Shown one piece after another: positions 46,874 through 61,675 of a stretch of 64,000 bases of DNA. Position 1 is the first letter of the stretch. The number at the start of each line of letters is the position of its first letter. The notes below the pieces were generated by a model. It saw nothing but the letters and a program-made list of their open reading frames with translations. It was not told the origin of the DNA and did no database searches. A program made the translations under genes and the position numbers. The DNA comes from Entrophospora sp. SA101 (taxonomy: Eukaryota > Glomeromycota > Glomeromycetes > Entrophosporales > Entrophosporaceae), in the NCBI GenBank assembly GCA_958430865.1, contig CAUDNR010004356.1:51984-115983 (forward strand), read 5' to 3'.

Positions 46874-48887
46874 TCAATTTTTTTGTTTCTTCCGCGAAGA
46901 ACCTTCCTCTATACCATCATTTGATCCATACTTTTTTTCCATGATTTTGCTAATTTTTTGCCAATCTCTGTCTAATTTTTGCTTTTCTGTCAACTCCTTC
47001 CCACTTCTACGGGTTTTACGACCATCTCCTGTCTTAACTCCAAATTGAAATGCTGATTTAGGCATTGCTGTCACATTGTCCTGTTTAAAAAAACGAAATA
47101 ATTTTTCCGTTCATTAACATCAAATTTACCAAATAATAAAATTGGCCCAAAAACACTTACCTTGTAGGCTTGCCACTCTTCTTCCGTGTCAAAGTCCCAT
47201 CTCGAAAGTTGGGCTTTTTTATTCTTGGTAACTCCTTGATCTCTAATTGTATGTTCAATTCCTGTACCATCAGAATCAGAATCCGAGTGACCAGAGTCAT
47301 ATGCACTTTCTCTTGCGCCACCTAGACTACTTATCCCAAGTCCGTATGTTGAATAATCTCCATCATAACTATCTTGACCAAAAAATTTCTTTTTGATAAT
47401 TTCACTCTTAGATGGTTTATTTTCAGTAATTAGTTCATTTTTCAATAAGTTATTATTATCATTGTTTTGAATTACAGATGTTGCGTTATCTATCAAAGAC
47501 TTGAGGTTTTGTACCTCTTCTTTTTGATCGATTTCCATCAAATCCTGTTCTTTATCAAAATAATCATTTTTAATGTTTTCACTAAATGATGACGGTGCTT
47601 TAGGATAAGACAGGGTGTCCACATCTTCTTTTTTGTTAATTGAACTATCTTCGTTATTAACTAGTACTTTATAGTCCCTTCCTGCATCTGCAAATATATC
47701 TTCTGAATCATCAATGGCTGCAAGCTTTACCATTTTTACTTCTACAGGTTGTTTTTCTTTTAATCTTTTTTTTATTTTTTTTGAATCTACTCCGTCATTA
47801 TTTTCACCTTTTCTCACAATTGCCATAACTCGTGATATTTTCTCTATAACTAAATCATTTGTAGACTTATCTGCACCACTAGCATCTCCCACATCTGCTT
47901 TGCTACGAATAATTGTAGTCGGTATTGCAAATGGATCACCATAATTCCCATTTTCATCTGCTAATTCAAAAACATAGGCCATCCTACCTGCTACAAATAG
48001 TTCATTGTATTTTGGTGGGATTTTTCTGCCTTCGACAATAACAGCATCATAAATATTTTGTGCTAATTTACTTTTTATTCTAGGAGTATCTTCAGATTCC
48101 TCTTGAATTTGTTGTAATAAGTTCATTTCGCTTTCCTCTTCTATTACTTCGTTTTCTCCCTTGTACATTTCATTTCTTAATTTGGTAAGCAATGCGTAAT
48201 CTAGACCTTTAACTAAATGCGTATGTTCAGCATCTCCTCCAAGATATTTTGATTGTTCATATGCTAATTTTGCTTCTAATGTTTCATTATTATTGAGAGC
48301 CTCAAGAATTTGTTCTGTATCTTTATAATCTGGATTATCTCCTTTACGGCGTTCAGCTGCACGGTCTCGATATTTTTCATTGATTGTTTCGACGGAAATC
48401 TCTGGCTTTTTGAACCTACTGGTAAATTTAGTATAATAAATAGACGTGATTTAATATAGAGAATAAATCGATTGTGTTATACGTTCATCAATTTCACAAC
48501 AAAATTTTCATTTCTAACAAACCTTCTTTTTGTTTTCGAAGAAGGTGGCGGTAATATTTCAGATTTAGCAAAAGAATTATTACTTGCTTTCCTAATATTT
48601 AAAAAAAGCAAGATCATTTTATTATGCTACTTTAAATTTTTTTTGAATCTTTGTCAAAAACTAACAAGCACTCTCTTACGGTGTTTGTGCTTGAATTGCT
48701 CTATATTTTGGTGTAGCTACTCCAAGAATTCCTTTTGCTGGTGTATCACTAGGTCTTGGTGTTTGTAGAAGTTTTCTAAAGTCGTCTTGTTTTAAACTAC
48801 AAATTTAATCAATTAAAAATTAAAATGAATCTTTTATATAGTCATAAAAAAAACTATTTTTTACCCTTTTTGCTTTGTGTCTGACAT
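46874..48887 (-). CDS. spliceosomal protein RED / IK homologue, second copy
   Basis: Same 556-residue protein as 16331-18344. Exons (complement) 48865-48887, 48680-48796, 48523-48591, 47161-48415 and 46874-47080. No difference seen. Confidence 0.92.
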
Positions 48888-49152
48888 TATCGAATAATGT
48901 TGTTGAAATTAAAAAAAAACCTTACACGTGGAACTACTGTACAGCATTGAATAAAAAATGATCACGTGCCAAAGTTGCAAAAATGGTATTACAAAAAGGT
49001 AGTTTCTTTCAACAAAAAAATAATTTTTAAAAAAAAACTCATTTTATAAAGTAGTATTCCTGAAGCAAATTTTTGTTCAACAACGTATCAGATATATATA
49101 TTTATATAGATATATATATATTTTTTTGTTGTAACTTCTACATTAAAGAGAT
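48888..49152. promoter_or_regulatory. divergent promoter with two CACGTG sites, second copy
   Basis: CACGTG at 48925-48930 and 48963-48968, as in 18345-18609. Confidence 0.5.
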
Positions 49153-51985
49153 ATGACGACTGATCAAAACTCTGAAGAATTGGCTAGAGTGTTGCTTTCA
49201 AAAGCAACTGAAAATCCCTGGCTGATTCCTTCAATAGTAAATCCCGCTCTTCAAGGAGAAATTTTACTTCACATACTTAAAAACTGGAGATCGTATAATT
49301 CAAAAGAAAAGCTAGCAATATTATTTCTAATTTTCTGCATAAAAAGAAGTACTGTAACAACATTAGAAAAAGATATATCAGATGTAATCAAATTTTATAA
49401 ATATATACTTATATTTAAATAAATTAAAAAATAGATACTATTTACTAATGTTCTGAGAAAATTTTCCCTAAAAAGATAATTTTAGAAGGTTCTAATGATT
49501 TGGATGAATGGGTTCGTCTTGTATCAAAAATGATGATTGATTATCCTAAAACAGGCGTACTTGACCTGGCTGTCGAAAAATACCTTCCTGAAGACATACG
49601 AAATGGTTTAAAACAATTGATCGACAAAAGTAAATATTATTAAATGTTAAACATAAAACATACATCTCCGTGTATTTATATAATCTATATATATATTAAA
49701 AGAATCAATCATTTAACATTTTATTCTTAATCCGTCTATTCATTTGCTTTTATCCTGTGTGTATGCATATATATATATATATAGTAGGGAATAAAGAAAT
49801 CAAATTTCATCCTGTGGAATATGCGTTCATGGACAGAAATGTCTGTGATTCATTTTCTATGATATCAAAAGATTCAGAATCTGAGACATTCAAGCCAACA
49901 CCAGCACCAACACCGCCATTACCTTATTTTATTTTAAGACCGGATTATGAGATATCCAGAGAACAACGATTAAATGTATTAAATAATTTGCCAACTGTTC
50001 CGATGTCACCAGGATTAATTTCACCAATAAGCACTGCAGGATTTTTTAATATGGATTCAAATCGCGCACACACATTACAAAACATCCCTCAGAATACAAT
50101 GGTTAATCGACAAACACCGTCTCAACATCCTTCTTTAACACGAAGATTATCTCACCCATACCCAAGAACTAATCCTTCGCTCCCTGGTCCAATAAATACT
50201 TCCAGAGGTTTTTATTTTTTTGTTATTATTGTTATAAATATTTTTTAAAAAAGACAAACTTATTTTGTTCATGCATCACATACATATATATGCGTCAATT
50301 TTTAATATGTTGTCTTTCTCATTTAATTAGGATTTACTAACGGACCTTCGGGAGCAGAATCACCAACAGAAATCAAAATAACTCAAGGAAAGAAATATCA
50401 AAAAGAAACAAGGATTCAGATTCTAGATATAACAACTGGAAGCTCAATTATTAGAAATCAAGAAGAAACTAAACTTAAAACACAATTGGGTAAGCCATTT
50501 GCATAGATTACCCGAATTAAGTTTATAGTTGCGAATCAAATTTTATAATCGTATTGCTCGCCATATTTTTCTGCTGTCAAATAAAAGAAAATACAGAATG
50601 TATCTATTGACATTTTATAAAATTCCTTTCTGTTATATTATATCGATCAGAGGAGGTGCAATTGAAAGAACAACGTAAATTGGAGAGAGAGAAAAAACAA
50701 GAAGAAAAGCGCAAAGAAGAAGAAGAAAAAAGGCTATTAAAAGAAAAAGAAAAAGCTGATAAGATACGTCAAAAGGAGGAAGCTAGGTTAGCAAAAGAAA
50801 GAGAAAAACAAGAAAGAGCAACTGCAAAAGTCGAAGCAATGGTAGCAGCAGCAAGAACTGAGACGTCTTCTACCAGTACATCTACAGCTTCTGAAACAGC
50901 AAAACGGCAAGGTAATGGATTTTATTAACTTTCTTTATAAGGATTTTTTGTTAGGATTATAATATTTACTGTCTTTTATATAATATTAAATTTTTTCATT
51001 TTACGAAAAAGGTTCTTCTGGTTACCCTAAAAGGAAGAAGTTAAATGGTAAAGTGTTATTAATGTTAACGTTAATATTAATATTAATAGAATAAATATAA
51101 TAGAATAGTTAGATTTTTTGTCTCCTTATGTGTGTATATATTGTATATAATAATTTAATTTATATTTAATTGGTTTATAAATAACCATTTTTATTTATTA
51201 ACTAAATAAAATAGACGAAACAGAAGAAATGGGTATGGAAGAAATAATCACTGAAGGTGAAAATTCCCACAAAGATACACAAATAATGTTCAGCTCACCC
51301 AAATCACCATTATCACCGTCGGGTATATCTAATGACCCTCAAATAAAACAATCGCCGACCTCACCAATTAATGAAAATGTAGACGAAAAGGTGATGCAAG
51401 ATATTTTAGAAGATAATAATAATTCACAAAATATTGATTTATCAAGTTTAAACATAAGATTACCACAAAGGATCATAGGTATTTTGATTAAAATCAAACA
51501 TTGAAATTGTATAATGAATTTTTTTGGATCATCCTAATATTTATGTAAAAATATAGAAATATTGGATAGCAAAACTAAAGAAGAACGACAACAAACTATA
51601 GAACATATATATAAAGTATTGGAGAAAGCAAATATGCTTGATGAGCAAAACAGGGAGTTAATTATTTATTTCTTAGCTGATCTACATAATGAAGGTAAAA
51701 ATTATTTTCTAATAATAATAATATATCAACAAAAAAAGATCAACTTACTGAAAATCATATATACATCGTTTATTAGTAAAAGGTCAATTAATAAATATTT
51801 CGGATGGAATTTCTGGTCCTGATGATGATACAAGGAGGTTGGATTTGAATGTGGAAAGGATTACTCGTTATGATGAAGGAAAAGAAATCCATGAAATATT
51901 TATTTTCGAGATGAATTTAGCTGATGGTACGTGGAGAAAACTTAAGAAAACAAAGACTAAATTAGTAAAAAATGTAAATTTATAA
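49153..51985 (+). CDS. NELF-A-like elongation factor subunit, second copy
   Basis: Same 622-residue protein as 18610-21442. Exons 49153-49383, 49476-49629, 49785-50207, 50331-50489, 50651-50911, 51012-51047, 51215-51478, 51557-51694 and 51783-51985. No difference seen. Confidence 0.8.
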
Positions 51986-52467
51986 GGGAAAATATAATTT
52001 AGTACAAGGATAGTTTATATAGTTAGTTGATGTAATGGAAATTAAAAATTATCCACAAAATTCGTTTAGATTTTATTATTCTGGCAATATGAATATATAT
52101 ATTAAACACTTATTTCTTATATGTATCTATCATATTTTAATTCAAGATTTTTTAAAAAAAAACGACACAATAAATTTTAATTTTTAAACAATGTGATTCA
52201 GCAAAAAAAAATCATGTATGTGAATTCGGAAATGTCATCATCAATAATCACTCTGTAGAATGTGATAACGTCAAATTGACACAAATTTCAATTTGATATT
52301 TTTTTTGTGTTAATGTGATTTTTTTTTTTATTAAATTAGAAAATCATGTATAATTTGATTACATCACATATGATCAAACATTACAAATTTGATAAGCAAA
52401 AGAAACTTAGACTTGAAAAATCGCTTAAAACTTATTCATTAAGATTTATTGTGTCATATTTCCGTTA
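51986..52467. other. intergenic, second copy
   Basis: Same as 21443-21924; nothing specific seen. Confidence 0.4.
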
Positions 52468-53569
52468 ATGACAAATACTTCAAACTCTATCTCCAGAAGG
52501 AGAACAATATCATTGAGTAGCTTGCTTACATCACCTTTTGCCTTATCAGGTACTACTTCTTCTTCTTCACTGTACCAACCATTACCACCTTTGCCAACAA
52601 ATATGTCAAATCATCATTCTTCCACCACTTCTTCTTCATATTCCACTATTATGGCCTCACCATACACACGTGCCATGTCGAACTATCCATTAAATTCAAC
52701 AGCAACTGCCTTTGCTTCTGGCTCTAGTACACGATCTGCTTATACTTATTCTCAGACTGCATCTTCAGACATAAATTCATATAAAGATATTCACAAAAAT
52801 AAGCAATCTAAATCAATACCTGTAAAACCAAAACTTCCTAACTACTTGGTTGAGACAAGTTTTGCTGATTTGTATAATGAAGCTGAACCTGAGGCATTTG
52901 CTAATAACGATTCTGATAAACTTTCTTTTGAGGCTCTCGCTTTGCCTACAGCTTGGAATGTTGAAGATAAATGTAATCATTTGAACGTGGAAGAAAATAA
53001 ACTTAAAGTAAATTATACAGGTAAGATACTCTAAAAAATAAACCTATTTGTATTGTCATATATTTTAAACTATAGACATAAATATCTTTTTTTTTGTTTC
53101 AAACAACAAAAGATTTCTGATTGAAGTTTTATTAAAATTTCATTAATCATTAATCTCTTCTATTTTGAGACTATTCCTTTTAAATTCAAAAATCATTTCA
53201 TTGTTGTTATTATGAATATTATTATTACTGAATTTTTATTTCATTGTTCATTATATTACTATTATTTTATTTTCTTGCAGGCAGTGGTAAAAGTGATTCA
53301 GATGCCGCAGCAATAAGAGCAAATCATCCAATACCTCCCCAATGTGGATTATTTTATTTTGAAGTAGAAATTATAAACAAAGGAAAAGATGGGTGAGTGT
53401 AAAAATGATTCAAAATTGTACATTATTTTTATAATTTCGATAATTTCGTTCTTTAAATAAATAAATATAATATGATTATATATAAATTTTATTAGCTATA
53501 TTGGCATTGGGTTCTGTACAAAATCTGTTGCTTTAAATAGATTGCCAGGTAAAAAAAAAAAATAAACCC

Positions 53570-53620
<51 letters not shown>

Positions 53621-55667
53621 GATAAATTAAATATTAATATAATCAAAATGATTTTTGTTTAATTAAAATTAAGGCTGGGAACAAGATTCTTGGGGATATC
53701 ATGGTGATGATGGACATTCCTTCTGTTGTTCTGGTACTGGAAAACCATATGGACCTACATTTACAACAGGTGATATTATTGGATGTTGTTTAAATTTTAG
53801 AGATAACACAGCTTTTTATACAAAAAATGGAAAACATCTTGGTCAGTAAACTCATATATACATATAAAATCTAATGATTTATATTAATCAATAACAATAA
53901 CAATAACAATAACAATAACAAATATATATAAAAGGAATTGCATTTAGAGATTTAAAAGGAACACTTTATCCATCAATTGGATTAAGGACACAAGGAGAAT
54001 CTTTAGAAGTCAATTTTGGTCAAAAGAAATTCAAATATTCAATTGAAGATTATGTGAAGGTTGATTGAAATTAATTATAATAATATATAATAATAATAAT
54101 AATGACTATTCAAATTTAAAAAAAAAATTTTTAAAAATAGGCAGAAAAAGAACGTCTATGGAAAATAATTAATGCTAAACTTATGCCACCTATTTCGCCA
54201 TCATTGTCACCACAACCACCATCGTCGTCATCATTATCATCTAACAATCTACAAATTAATAAAACTGCATCAGAAACAAATCTTACATCTACAGTACATC
54301 AACTTATTATATCATATTTAATTCATCATGGATACAGCGAGGCAGCAAAAGTTTTTTCACAAGATGCTACACGAATAAATTCTATTCTTAATAGTAATGC
54401 GATGGAAGGAGTGGAAATTGAGAACACATCTTTTAATTTAGATAAAGATATGTTAAATAGGCAGAGTATGAAAAACAATTATACATATTTTTTTTTTTTT
54501 TAAGATTGATAATTTGAAAAAGATAGTTTATCGTGAAATTAATTTTTATTGAATTTATATTATTGTTGTTTTATAGGAATTCGAGATTCTGTCCTTAAAG
54601 GTGATATAGATGATGCCATCAAATTAACCAATAAGTTTTATCCATCAGTTTTACCTTCTAACGATGATATTTTGTTTCAACTTCGATGTCGCAAATTTAT
54701 CGAAATGATGAGAGAGTGTGCTGGTAGTCAAATAATGAGTTCAGACGAAGATGATGTCGCGATCAAGAAAGATAAAAAATTAGTCGAAATTATTGATGAG
54801 GGCGAGGGAGAAAATAATGGAGACGACATTATTGCGGAAGATGATGATATTGAAGTCTTTGGAGATAATGGTGGTGTGATTGAGGAAGATAGCGATGATA
54901 ATGATAGTGATGAAAATAACAACGAGGCGGGAGAAATAGAAGAGAAGGAAGATGACGATGAGGATGACGATGAGGAGGAAGATGATGACGATGAGGACGA
55001 TGATGAATATGAGGATGCAATGGAAGTTGATGATTTTTCAAATACACAGAATGATTATGAACTCAATTTATTAGAAGATGATAATTTATCAAACAAAAAC
55101 AAAAAAACATTAAAACGGCGGAAAGGACCCGAGGTAAACTTAAATGGATTAGGAGGAATGATAGAGTCTGCTGTACGATTCGGTCAAGAATTACAAGATG
55201 ATTATCGTGATGATACTCGAGAAGAAGTAAAAAAGAAATTATTGGTTAGATATATATATATTTGTTTAAGATAATGTTGTTTATTAAACATTCGATATAT
55301 GTATATATATTTATGTGTTTATTTATTTATTATTAGGAAACATTTTCATTATTAGCGTATACTGATCCAAGAGAAAGTGTTGTTTCTTATTTATTAGATC
55401 CATCTGAACGTGAGCCAGTTGCCAATGCATTAAATAGTGCAATTTTAGGTGAAAAAATTTTATTGTGAAAAAAATTCCAGTTTATAAATACAACAATATT
55501 AATCTTCATACCATCGAATTATTTATTTTTCAGTATCACAAGGAAAACCTGCAATTCCGCCATTGGAACAAATCTATCGACAAACTTCAGTAGCATTAAA
55601 TGAACTTTCTAGAAATGGTGTTGGTTCTAGTGCTTTAGTCAATATACGAAAAAATTGCTTAATTTAA
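52468..55667 (+). CDS. RanBPM/Gid1-like protein, second copy with two substitutions
   Basis: Same exon plan as 21925-25124: 52468-53020, 53281-53392, 53496-53548, 53674-53841, 53935-54059, 54141-54465, 54577-55244, 55337-55448 and 55534-55667. It differs at 54240 (Ala to Ser codon) and 54270 (Thr to Ser codon), both in the Ser/Pro-rich linker between SPRY and LisH. These are the only differences noticed in the 24-kb block. Confidence 0.93.
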
Positions 55668-55675
55668 AAAAAATT

Positions 55676-55711
<36 letters not shown>

Positions 55712-56384
55712 AACAATCATTGTTTGTCGTGTTATATGTATATATATATCTTTCCCTTTCATATTATATTATATGCCATATAATGTTTCTTAACTGTTAT
55801 TTTATTCTTTCCTTCAATTGGACAATCTTTAATTAATATTATTATATTGTTTTTTTTCAGTTTTCCATGTACAAATTATATATATAATTTTTTTTATATT
55901 AACTCATTTCTTTTTTTACTTTTGCTTTGCTACTATCATTATGTTTTTTATTTTATATTTACTTTATTTATAAATATATTTTTTTATTTTATTTGTTAAT
56001 GTTGTTGTAATCATTGTTTTTATTTACTAAATTTATTTGTATATTCTGTTGGAAGTCGATAGAAGGAAGATAGACAACAATGAAATGAAGTTTGGTAAAA
56101 TTTCTAAAATATCTTTTTTTTTGATGAATCAGCTGTTTTTGAAACCCTTCCATATTTAATTATATATATATATATATATACACACAATGAACTGGTTTGT
56201 TTATAATGTCTTGTTTTCATGATGATGTCTTTCCATAATTATTAGTTTTTGTAAATAAAAATTACGAAAAAAATTTTTTAATAATAATAATTATTCCGAA
56301 AGTTGATCTAAAAGGTATCAATTTCAATACGAATAACCTACTTTAAACTTTTTGAACAAAGCCTATCTAACAATATTATTTAGA
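55668..56384. other. convergent intergenic region, second copy
   Basis: Same as 25125-25841; (TA)n and T-rich tracts only. Confidence 0.5.
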
Positions 56385-58456
56385 TTACTCATTAAGCAAT
56401 TTTTTAATAATAATTCTGTAATAACTAGAAATGCTTTTTGGTTGAGTTTTGTAAATTGCCATTATACATCCCATAGCTAATGAAAAGTAAATTGCTTCTC
56501 CGTTCCTATTGTTTATTATAAAAATATTAATATGTAGTAAATATTAATGTGTAAATATGTTTGAAAATCATTACCTAATATTCCTAACTTTTCCTTTTTT
56601 TAATAGTAATTTCCAAGTAGATTCAATTGATAAACGTAAACTATACATTCCAATATCTAATCTACGATTTGGACTTTCAACTAAAATCCATAATCCTCCA
56701 ATAAATCCATTAATAAAAATTCTATTGCATATATTTATAAAATTATATATATATAGGAAATATCATTATTACTCCATTATATATTAATTGATAATTAAAC
56801 TTTTTTACCTTGAAATAGGCATAAATTTATTTGGTAGGACTTGTTGAAAACCACAAATTAAAGCCCATGCAGTTGAAATTGCCATCGTAATAAATGTTGC
56901 TCCTTTAAATGTTGCAGGTATCGTGGAATTTAAAATATGTTTTATAATATCATTTGGTCTAAAAATAATAAATTATATTTATTTAAATATATTTAATGGA
57001 TCTATTTTAATGAAAAAAAAATTAAAATAATAAATAAAAAAACAAGATTATTTACCTCTTAAGAAAAGATTTTGATTTAAACAATAAACCAACTGCATGC
57101 ATAACTCCCATAAATTTCAAAGCTGTCAAACCTTCTTTTACAATAAATTTTGTAAAAGTTCTTAGACAACTTGGATCTTCAGGATGTAACATAGCACACA
57201 TCATTTTTGTATGAGCAGGATGAGCTATCTCAAATATCACTTTGACAGATTTTAAAGCGTCAGGTAATGGCGGAGCATCACGACCATGGAGTTTTGATGA
57301 ATAGAATTTTGGATAATAAAGTGAAGCCAGTATTTCTATACGATCCACTATTTCTCTACCAGTTGGCCATGAAATTGATTTTGGAAAATATTCAGGGATT
57401 GGTTGGACATAAGTGGAACTACGGCTTGTGATGAAATTTGAATAAGATTCCTAAAAGAAAGTTATAATATTAATATGTATACATGAAACATAATATATAT
57501 ATATTTTATAAACATACAGGAAAAGTATCAGGATGTAACAAATAGGAATAGATCAATTGAGCAGAACTTAATGGAAATATTAACCAAGAACCCCACCACC
57601 ATGACATTTTTGGTATTATATGAGTTTTCCTTAGATAATGATATAAAAATTGTAAACTTTTAGTAAATGTATAAATAGCCAAGGAGATTCTTCTAGGTTT
57701 ATCATTATCGATCAATAAACAAGGACCAGCCAAACATCCGGCCAAAAATGGAGAAACCAATGGCGAACAAACAACATCATTGATACTTGGATTCGTTGGA
57801 GGTTTTAATAGAGGATCGAGTAGACGTATGAAAAATCTAAGTAATGATTTATATATTACTATGTAAGAGGAAACTGAGATTGCAAATCGATAACTAGATT
57901 TTATTTGTCTTTCGTCCAATAGTTTAAAAATACTAAATTAGACATATAAATGTTTGAGTGAGTGAATGTGTGATAGTAATATTTATCAATTTTGTAGTTT
58001 GTAATTTTGTAATTTTATAATTTATTACTGACCTTTTTTTCTTTTTTAAATTTTTTGATAAATTTAACAAAATCTCGATAACAATTGTAATAGCAGTAAC
58101 CTTTAAAAAAGCCAATAAACCACTTCTAGAAGTGTTAGGTAAACAGTCATCGTGAAGACAAAAAATTGCTTTAATGGCAGTTTGATGGTCGTGTGGCTTT
58201 AAACTATTATTGATAATTAATTAATTAATGATTATAATCATAATAATTAAAAGTAAATGAGGGATTACTTTGAAGCATCTTTGAATTCTTCGTTATTTGG
58301 TATTTTCAAACCAACACTTTTAAGTATTTTTGATAAGCTAGGCGACAAACATTCATAATCTTTACGAGAAAATATGAAAGTTAATAAATATAACAAATTT
58401 CTTTTGCGTTGTTCTAAGATTGACTTTCTTGTCAAATCTAAATCATTTGTTTCCAT
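56385..58456 (-). CDS. TMEM135-like membrane protein, second copy
   Basis: Same 528-residue protein as 25842-27913. Exons (complement) 58269-58456, 58033-58203, 57518-57932, 57056-57450, 56809-56958, 56575-56721 and 56385-56505. The CACGTG upstream is at 58519-58524. Confidence 0.8.
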
Positions 58457-58607
58457 GATTTATCAAAAAAAAATTTTTTTTGGTATTAGATTACACCAAA
58501 ATCAAGAAAATGATTGAACACGTGTTGTATATTAAAAATTACATTTACCATGACAACAACATCATTGCCGTAAAAAACAATCACATAATATGTCTGTAAT
58601 AGCATCA

Positions 58608-58775
58608 TCAAACAATACATTTTACAGGAAAATCAAGATGATGAGTGCAAGGAGCATAATGTGGTGGTGAGCAAGGCGGAAGACAATGTGATGAAGGTGG
58701 AAGAAGGCAAAGAGCATCGTCGGCAATAACTCCATCATTTTTGTTGTTGTTGTTGTTATTAGGATACCAAGGAAT
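58608..58775 (-). CDS. Pro/His/Cys-rich coding-like exon, second copy
   Basis: Same as 28065-28232; no start or upstream exon found. Confidence 0.35.
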   Translation of the reverse strand: MPWYPNNNNNNKNDGVIADDALCLLPPSSHCLPPCSPPHYAPCTHHLDFPVKCIV

Positions 58776-59394
58776 CTGTTGAGGTTAAATAATCAGCCAT
58801 ATTATAATAAGTATCGAAAAATGATTCGCTTGCTGGTAAAACATTCAAAGAAAGATCGCTTTTAATTAATTATTGTTATTGTTATCAATCTATTTGAAAT
58901 TGTTAGAGGTGTGATGGAATGTGAGTTTATTATTGTAAATAAATTAATTGATAATAAAAAGGGAATTTAAAAGATGAAAATGAAGATAATGATGGCAATA
59001 GCTATTTATTTTTAATATTATTGGCATTAGTGATAAAGAATAATTGGAAAAAAAGAATTTATTGTTATTGGATATATTTTTTGATTTTGAAAGAAGGAAC
59101 TTATTTTATATTCGTTCGCTTCGTAATTTTAATTAATTTAAACTTTATAAAACTATATCAGATCAAAAAAATCGTATATTTTTCAATTTATTAAATTTAT
59201 TAATACTCCATCTTCTTTAATAATCATTGTTAAATCATCGTAATAGTTGTATATAGTGATTATAGATGACGATTGAAGTATGGTTGTATTTAAATTTTTT
59301 ATTCAATGTTATTTATAAATTAAAATTTTAAATTTGAATTTTTTGATTTTTACACAAAAAATTTTTTTTGTTAAAAGAATATAACGAAACTAAG
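58776..59394. other. intergenic upstream of SDHAF3, second copy
   Basis: Same as 28233-28851. Confidence 0.4.
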
Positions 59395-59874
59395 ATGAAT
59401 TCAAGACAACAATTAATTTCACAATCTACTAAAATCTTAAATTCAAAATTATTGCCACCATTAACATTATATCGTCAAATTCTAAGGATACATCAACAAT
59501 TACCAACACCTTTACGTCTAGTAGGAGATGATTATGTTAAATCAGAATTTAGACAACATAAAGATATAACAAATCCAATTCACATTGTTGGATTTTTAAC
59601 TCAATGGCAAAATTATTTAAAGGTACTTGAATCACAAATATCCAACAAGAAACATGACCAAGAAGATTCTAACACTAATGATATTAATATTATTAGTGGC
59701 AGTAAGAGCAGTAAAAGTGACAGTGATGGTGATGATAATGTGAATAATATTAAATATGGAAAAAAATTTGATGATTTAGAGAAATTTAATGATCAACAGA
59801 TTGGACAATTGTATGAATTAATGAAAGAAACAAAAGGTGCTTTATTTAAAGAATTAGAGAAGAAGAAAAGGTAA
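59395..59874 (+). CDS. SDHAF3: succinate dehydrogenase assembly factor 3, second copy
   Basis: Same 159-residue LYR protein as 28852-29331 ([28 protein letters not shown]). No difference seen. Confidence 0.92.
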   Translation: MNSRQQLISQSTKILNSKLLPPLTLYRQILRIHQQLPTPLRLVGDDYVKSEFRQHKDITNPIHIVGFLTQWQNYLKVLESQISNKKHDQEDSNTNDINIISGSKSSKSDSDGDDNVNNIKYGKKFDDLEKFNDQQIGQLYELMKETKGALFKELEKKKR

Positions 59875-61675
59875 TTAATGTAAAGAAACAGTCATAAATT
59901 GGTGAGATTCTCTTTTGTATTTTTTGTTTCATTTATATCTATGTGGCATCCTAATTTGTAAAATTTTATGTTTCACAAAATCAATATATTAGTAGGGTTT
60001 GCTTAGCTAGTGTAATTTTAGTCATGGTTAGGAAATGGATTTGTTTTAGAATTAGGCAAAATACCAATGACCTCATATGTTTAGTTTGCTTATTTTTGTT
60101 AATTTTTTAATTTTTTGAAAGGTCATATGTTTCAAATAAATTGGGTCAACTATTACTATATTAGATAGAATAAAATTATCATTTTTACCATGTCTTCTGT
60201 AAAGAGCAACTTTTAAAATACTCATATTGTGCCCATATTATTCATGCTAAGAAGGTTATTTGGATTTGTGGTACTTAATAGATGCTGGGATGAAGATTAC
60301 TTAAATCATCATGCAAAGAGTAAAGAACAATTTTCAATCTTTACAACCTGCTCAAACTGAAAATATAGAAAGTTCAGAGGAAGAATTTGATTCTGACATA
60401 TATGTTAATATGAATGATGATGAGTATGAAATAAAGATGATACTTTAATCTCGCCTTTTATTATAAAACAAATACATGTCAATGTTCAAAAAAAAACCAA
60501 TTGTGCAAGCATTGTCATACAAATGAAGCAATTGATGATATATGTATATATATATATTCAATCAATATTTTAGTGATTTTATTAAGGAAAAATGTAATAT
60601 TTTAGCACATCATGTACTGTCAAAAGTTTTAATTGATGGTATGGTTATTCGCCAAAACTCCTCCAGAAATCAATTGGCGGAGTTTCGTCATGTTACACAC
60701 TAATTGTTCATTAGGTTAGCTTGCAATTTGATTGGTTCAACAATGACAAAATGAAATCATAACTTTGTAGAGAAAGGTCATAAACTATGATTTGATTTTC
60801 ATGTTACTAAAGGACCTACAAGACCAATAAAAAGTTGCAGAACTAGGCATTGTCTAAAATCAATGTGCGGAATGCTCAATCCAAACATGATAGTTTATTT
60901 GCGCGCAGTATGATTTTAGAGATGTGTACCGTCCGACCTCAATTTTTTATAAATTTTGTGACTTAATGTGCGGGAATCAAATAAATATTATTACAGTTCA
61001 TAAATCCAAAATGACTGATATATTTATATAATAGTTATTTCACGGGAATCTGTGAAATAACTGGTTTATCTTACGGAGATTAACGCCCGTTATGAAAAAA
61101 ATTTTATTTTGCTATGAAAAAGTTTATTTTACATAAAGTCTTTTTTTTTTACTTATGATAAAAAATCACAATTTACCATTTGCATCCTTTCCTAAAACAT
61201 TTCTTATTTAATAAAAATGCATCAAATTCACAACAATAAAAAGCAAAAAGGTCCCAAAAAAGTATTTCAACCTATTTTGCTAATGCAAGTTTGCTCCTTT
61301 CCCAAAAAGTTTCTGAGGCTTCGATTTCTACTTTACCAGTTGATTCTATTACTCAAAGTATTTCAAATACCATTTCCACACAACAAGCACCATTTGAAAT
61401 TTATGAGAACTCAATTTTTATCATCAAAAAGCTATTATTGCAAATACTAAAAATCAACTCGAAATTAAATTACTAAATTTAAAGAATTATAATTATATTA
61501 TGCTGCTTGATAAGATTACGAATTCTGAATTAATTGAACAACAGGTCATAAAAGCATACAAGGTATTCATATGTACAAAGAAGTAAATGAAAAACAACAT
61601 CTTGCTTAAAAATGGGCAAATGGTGTATAGTTGAACACTATATGTACAGTACGTATAGTACTGGGGTGTCCCACA
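59875..61675. other. gene-poor region with remnants, second copy
   Basis: Same as 29332-31132. Acidic frame 60311-60448, inverted-repeat element 60722-60839, hairpin 61034-61061 and frameshifted remnant 61217-61587. Confidence 0.5.
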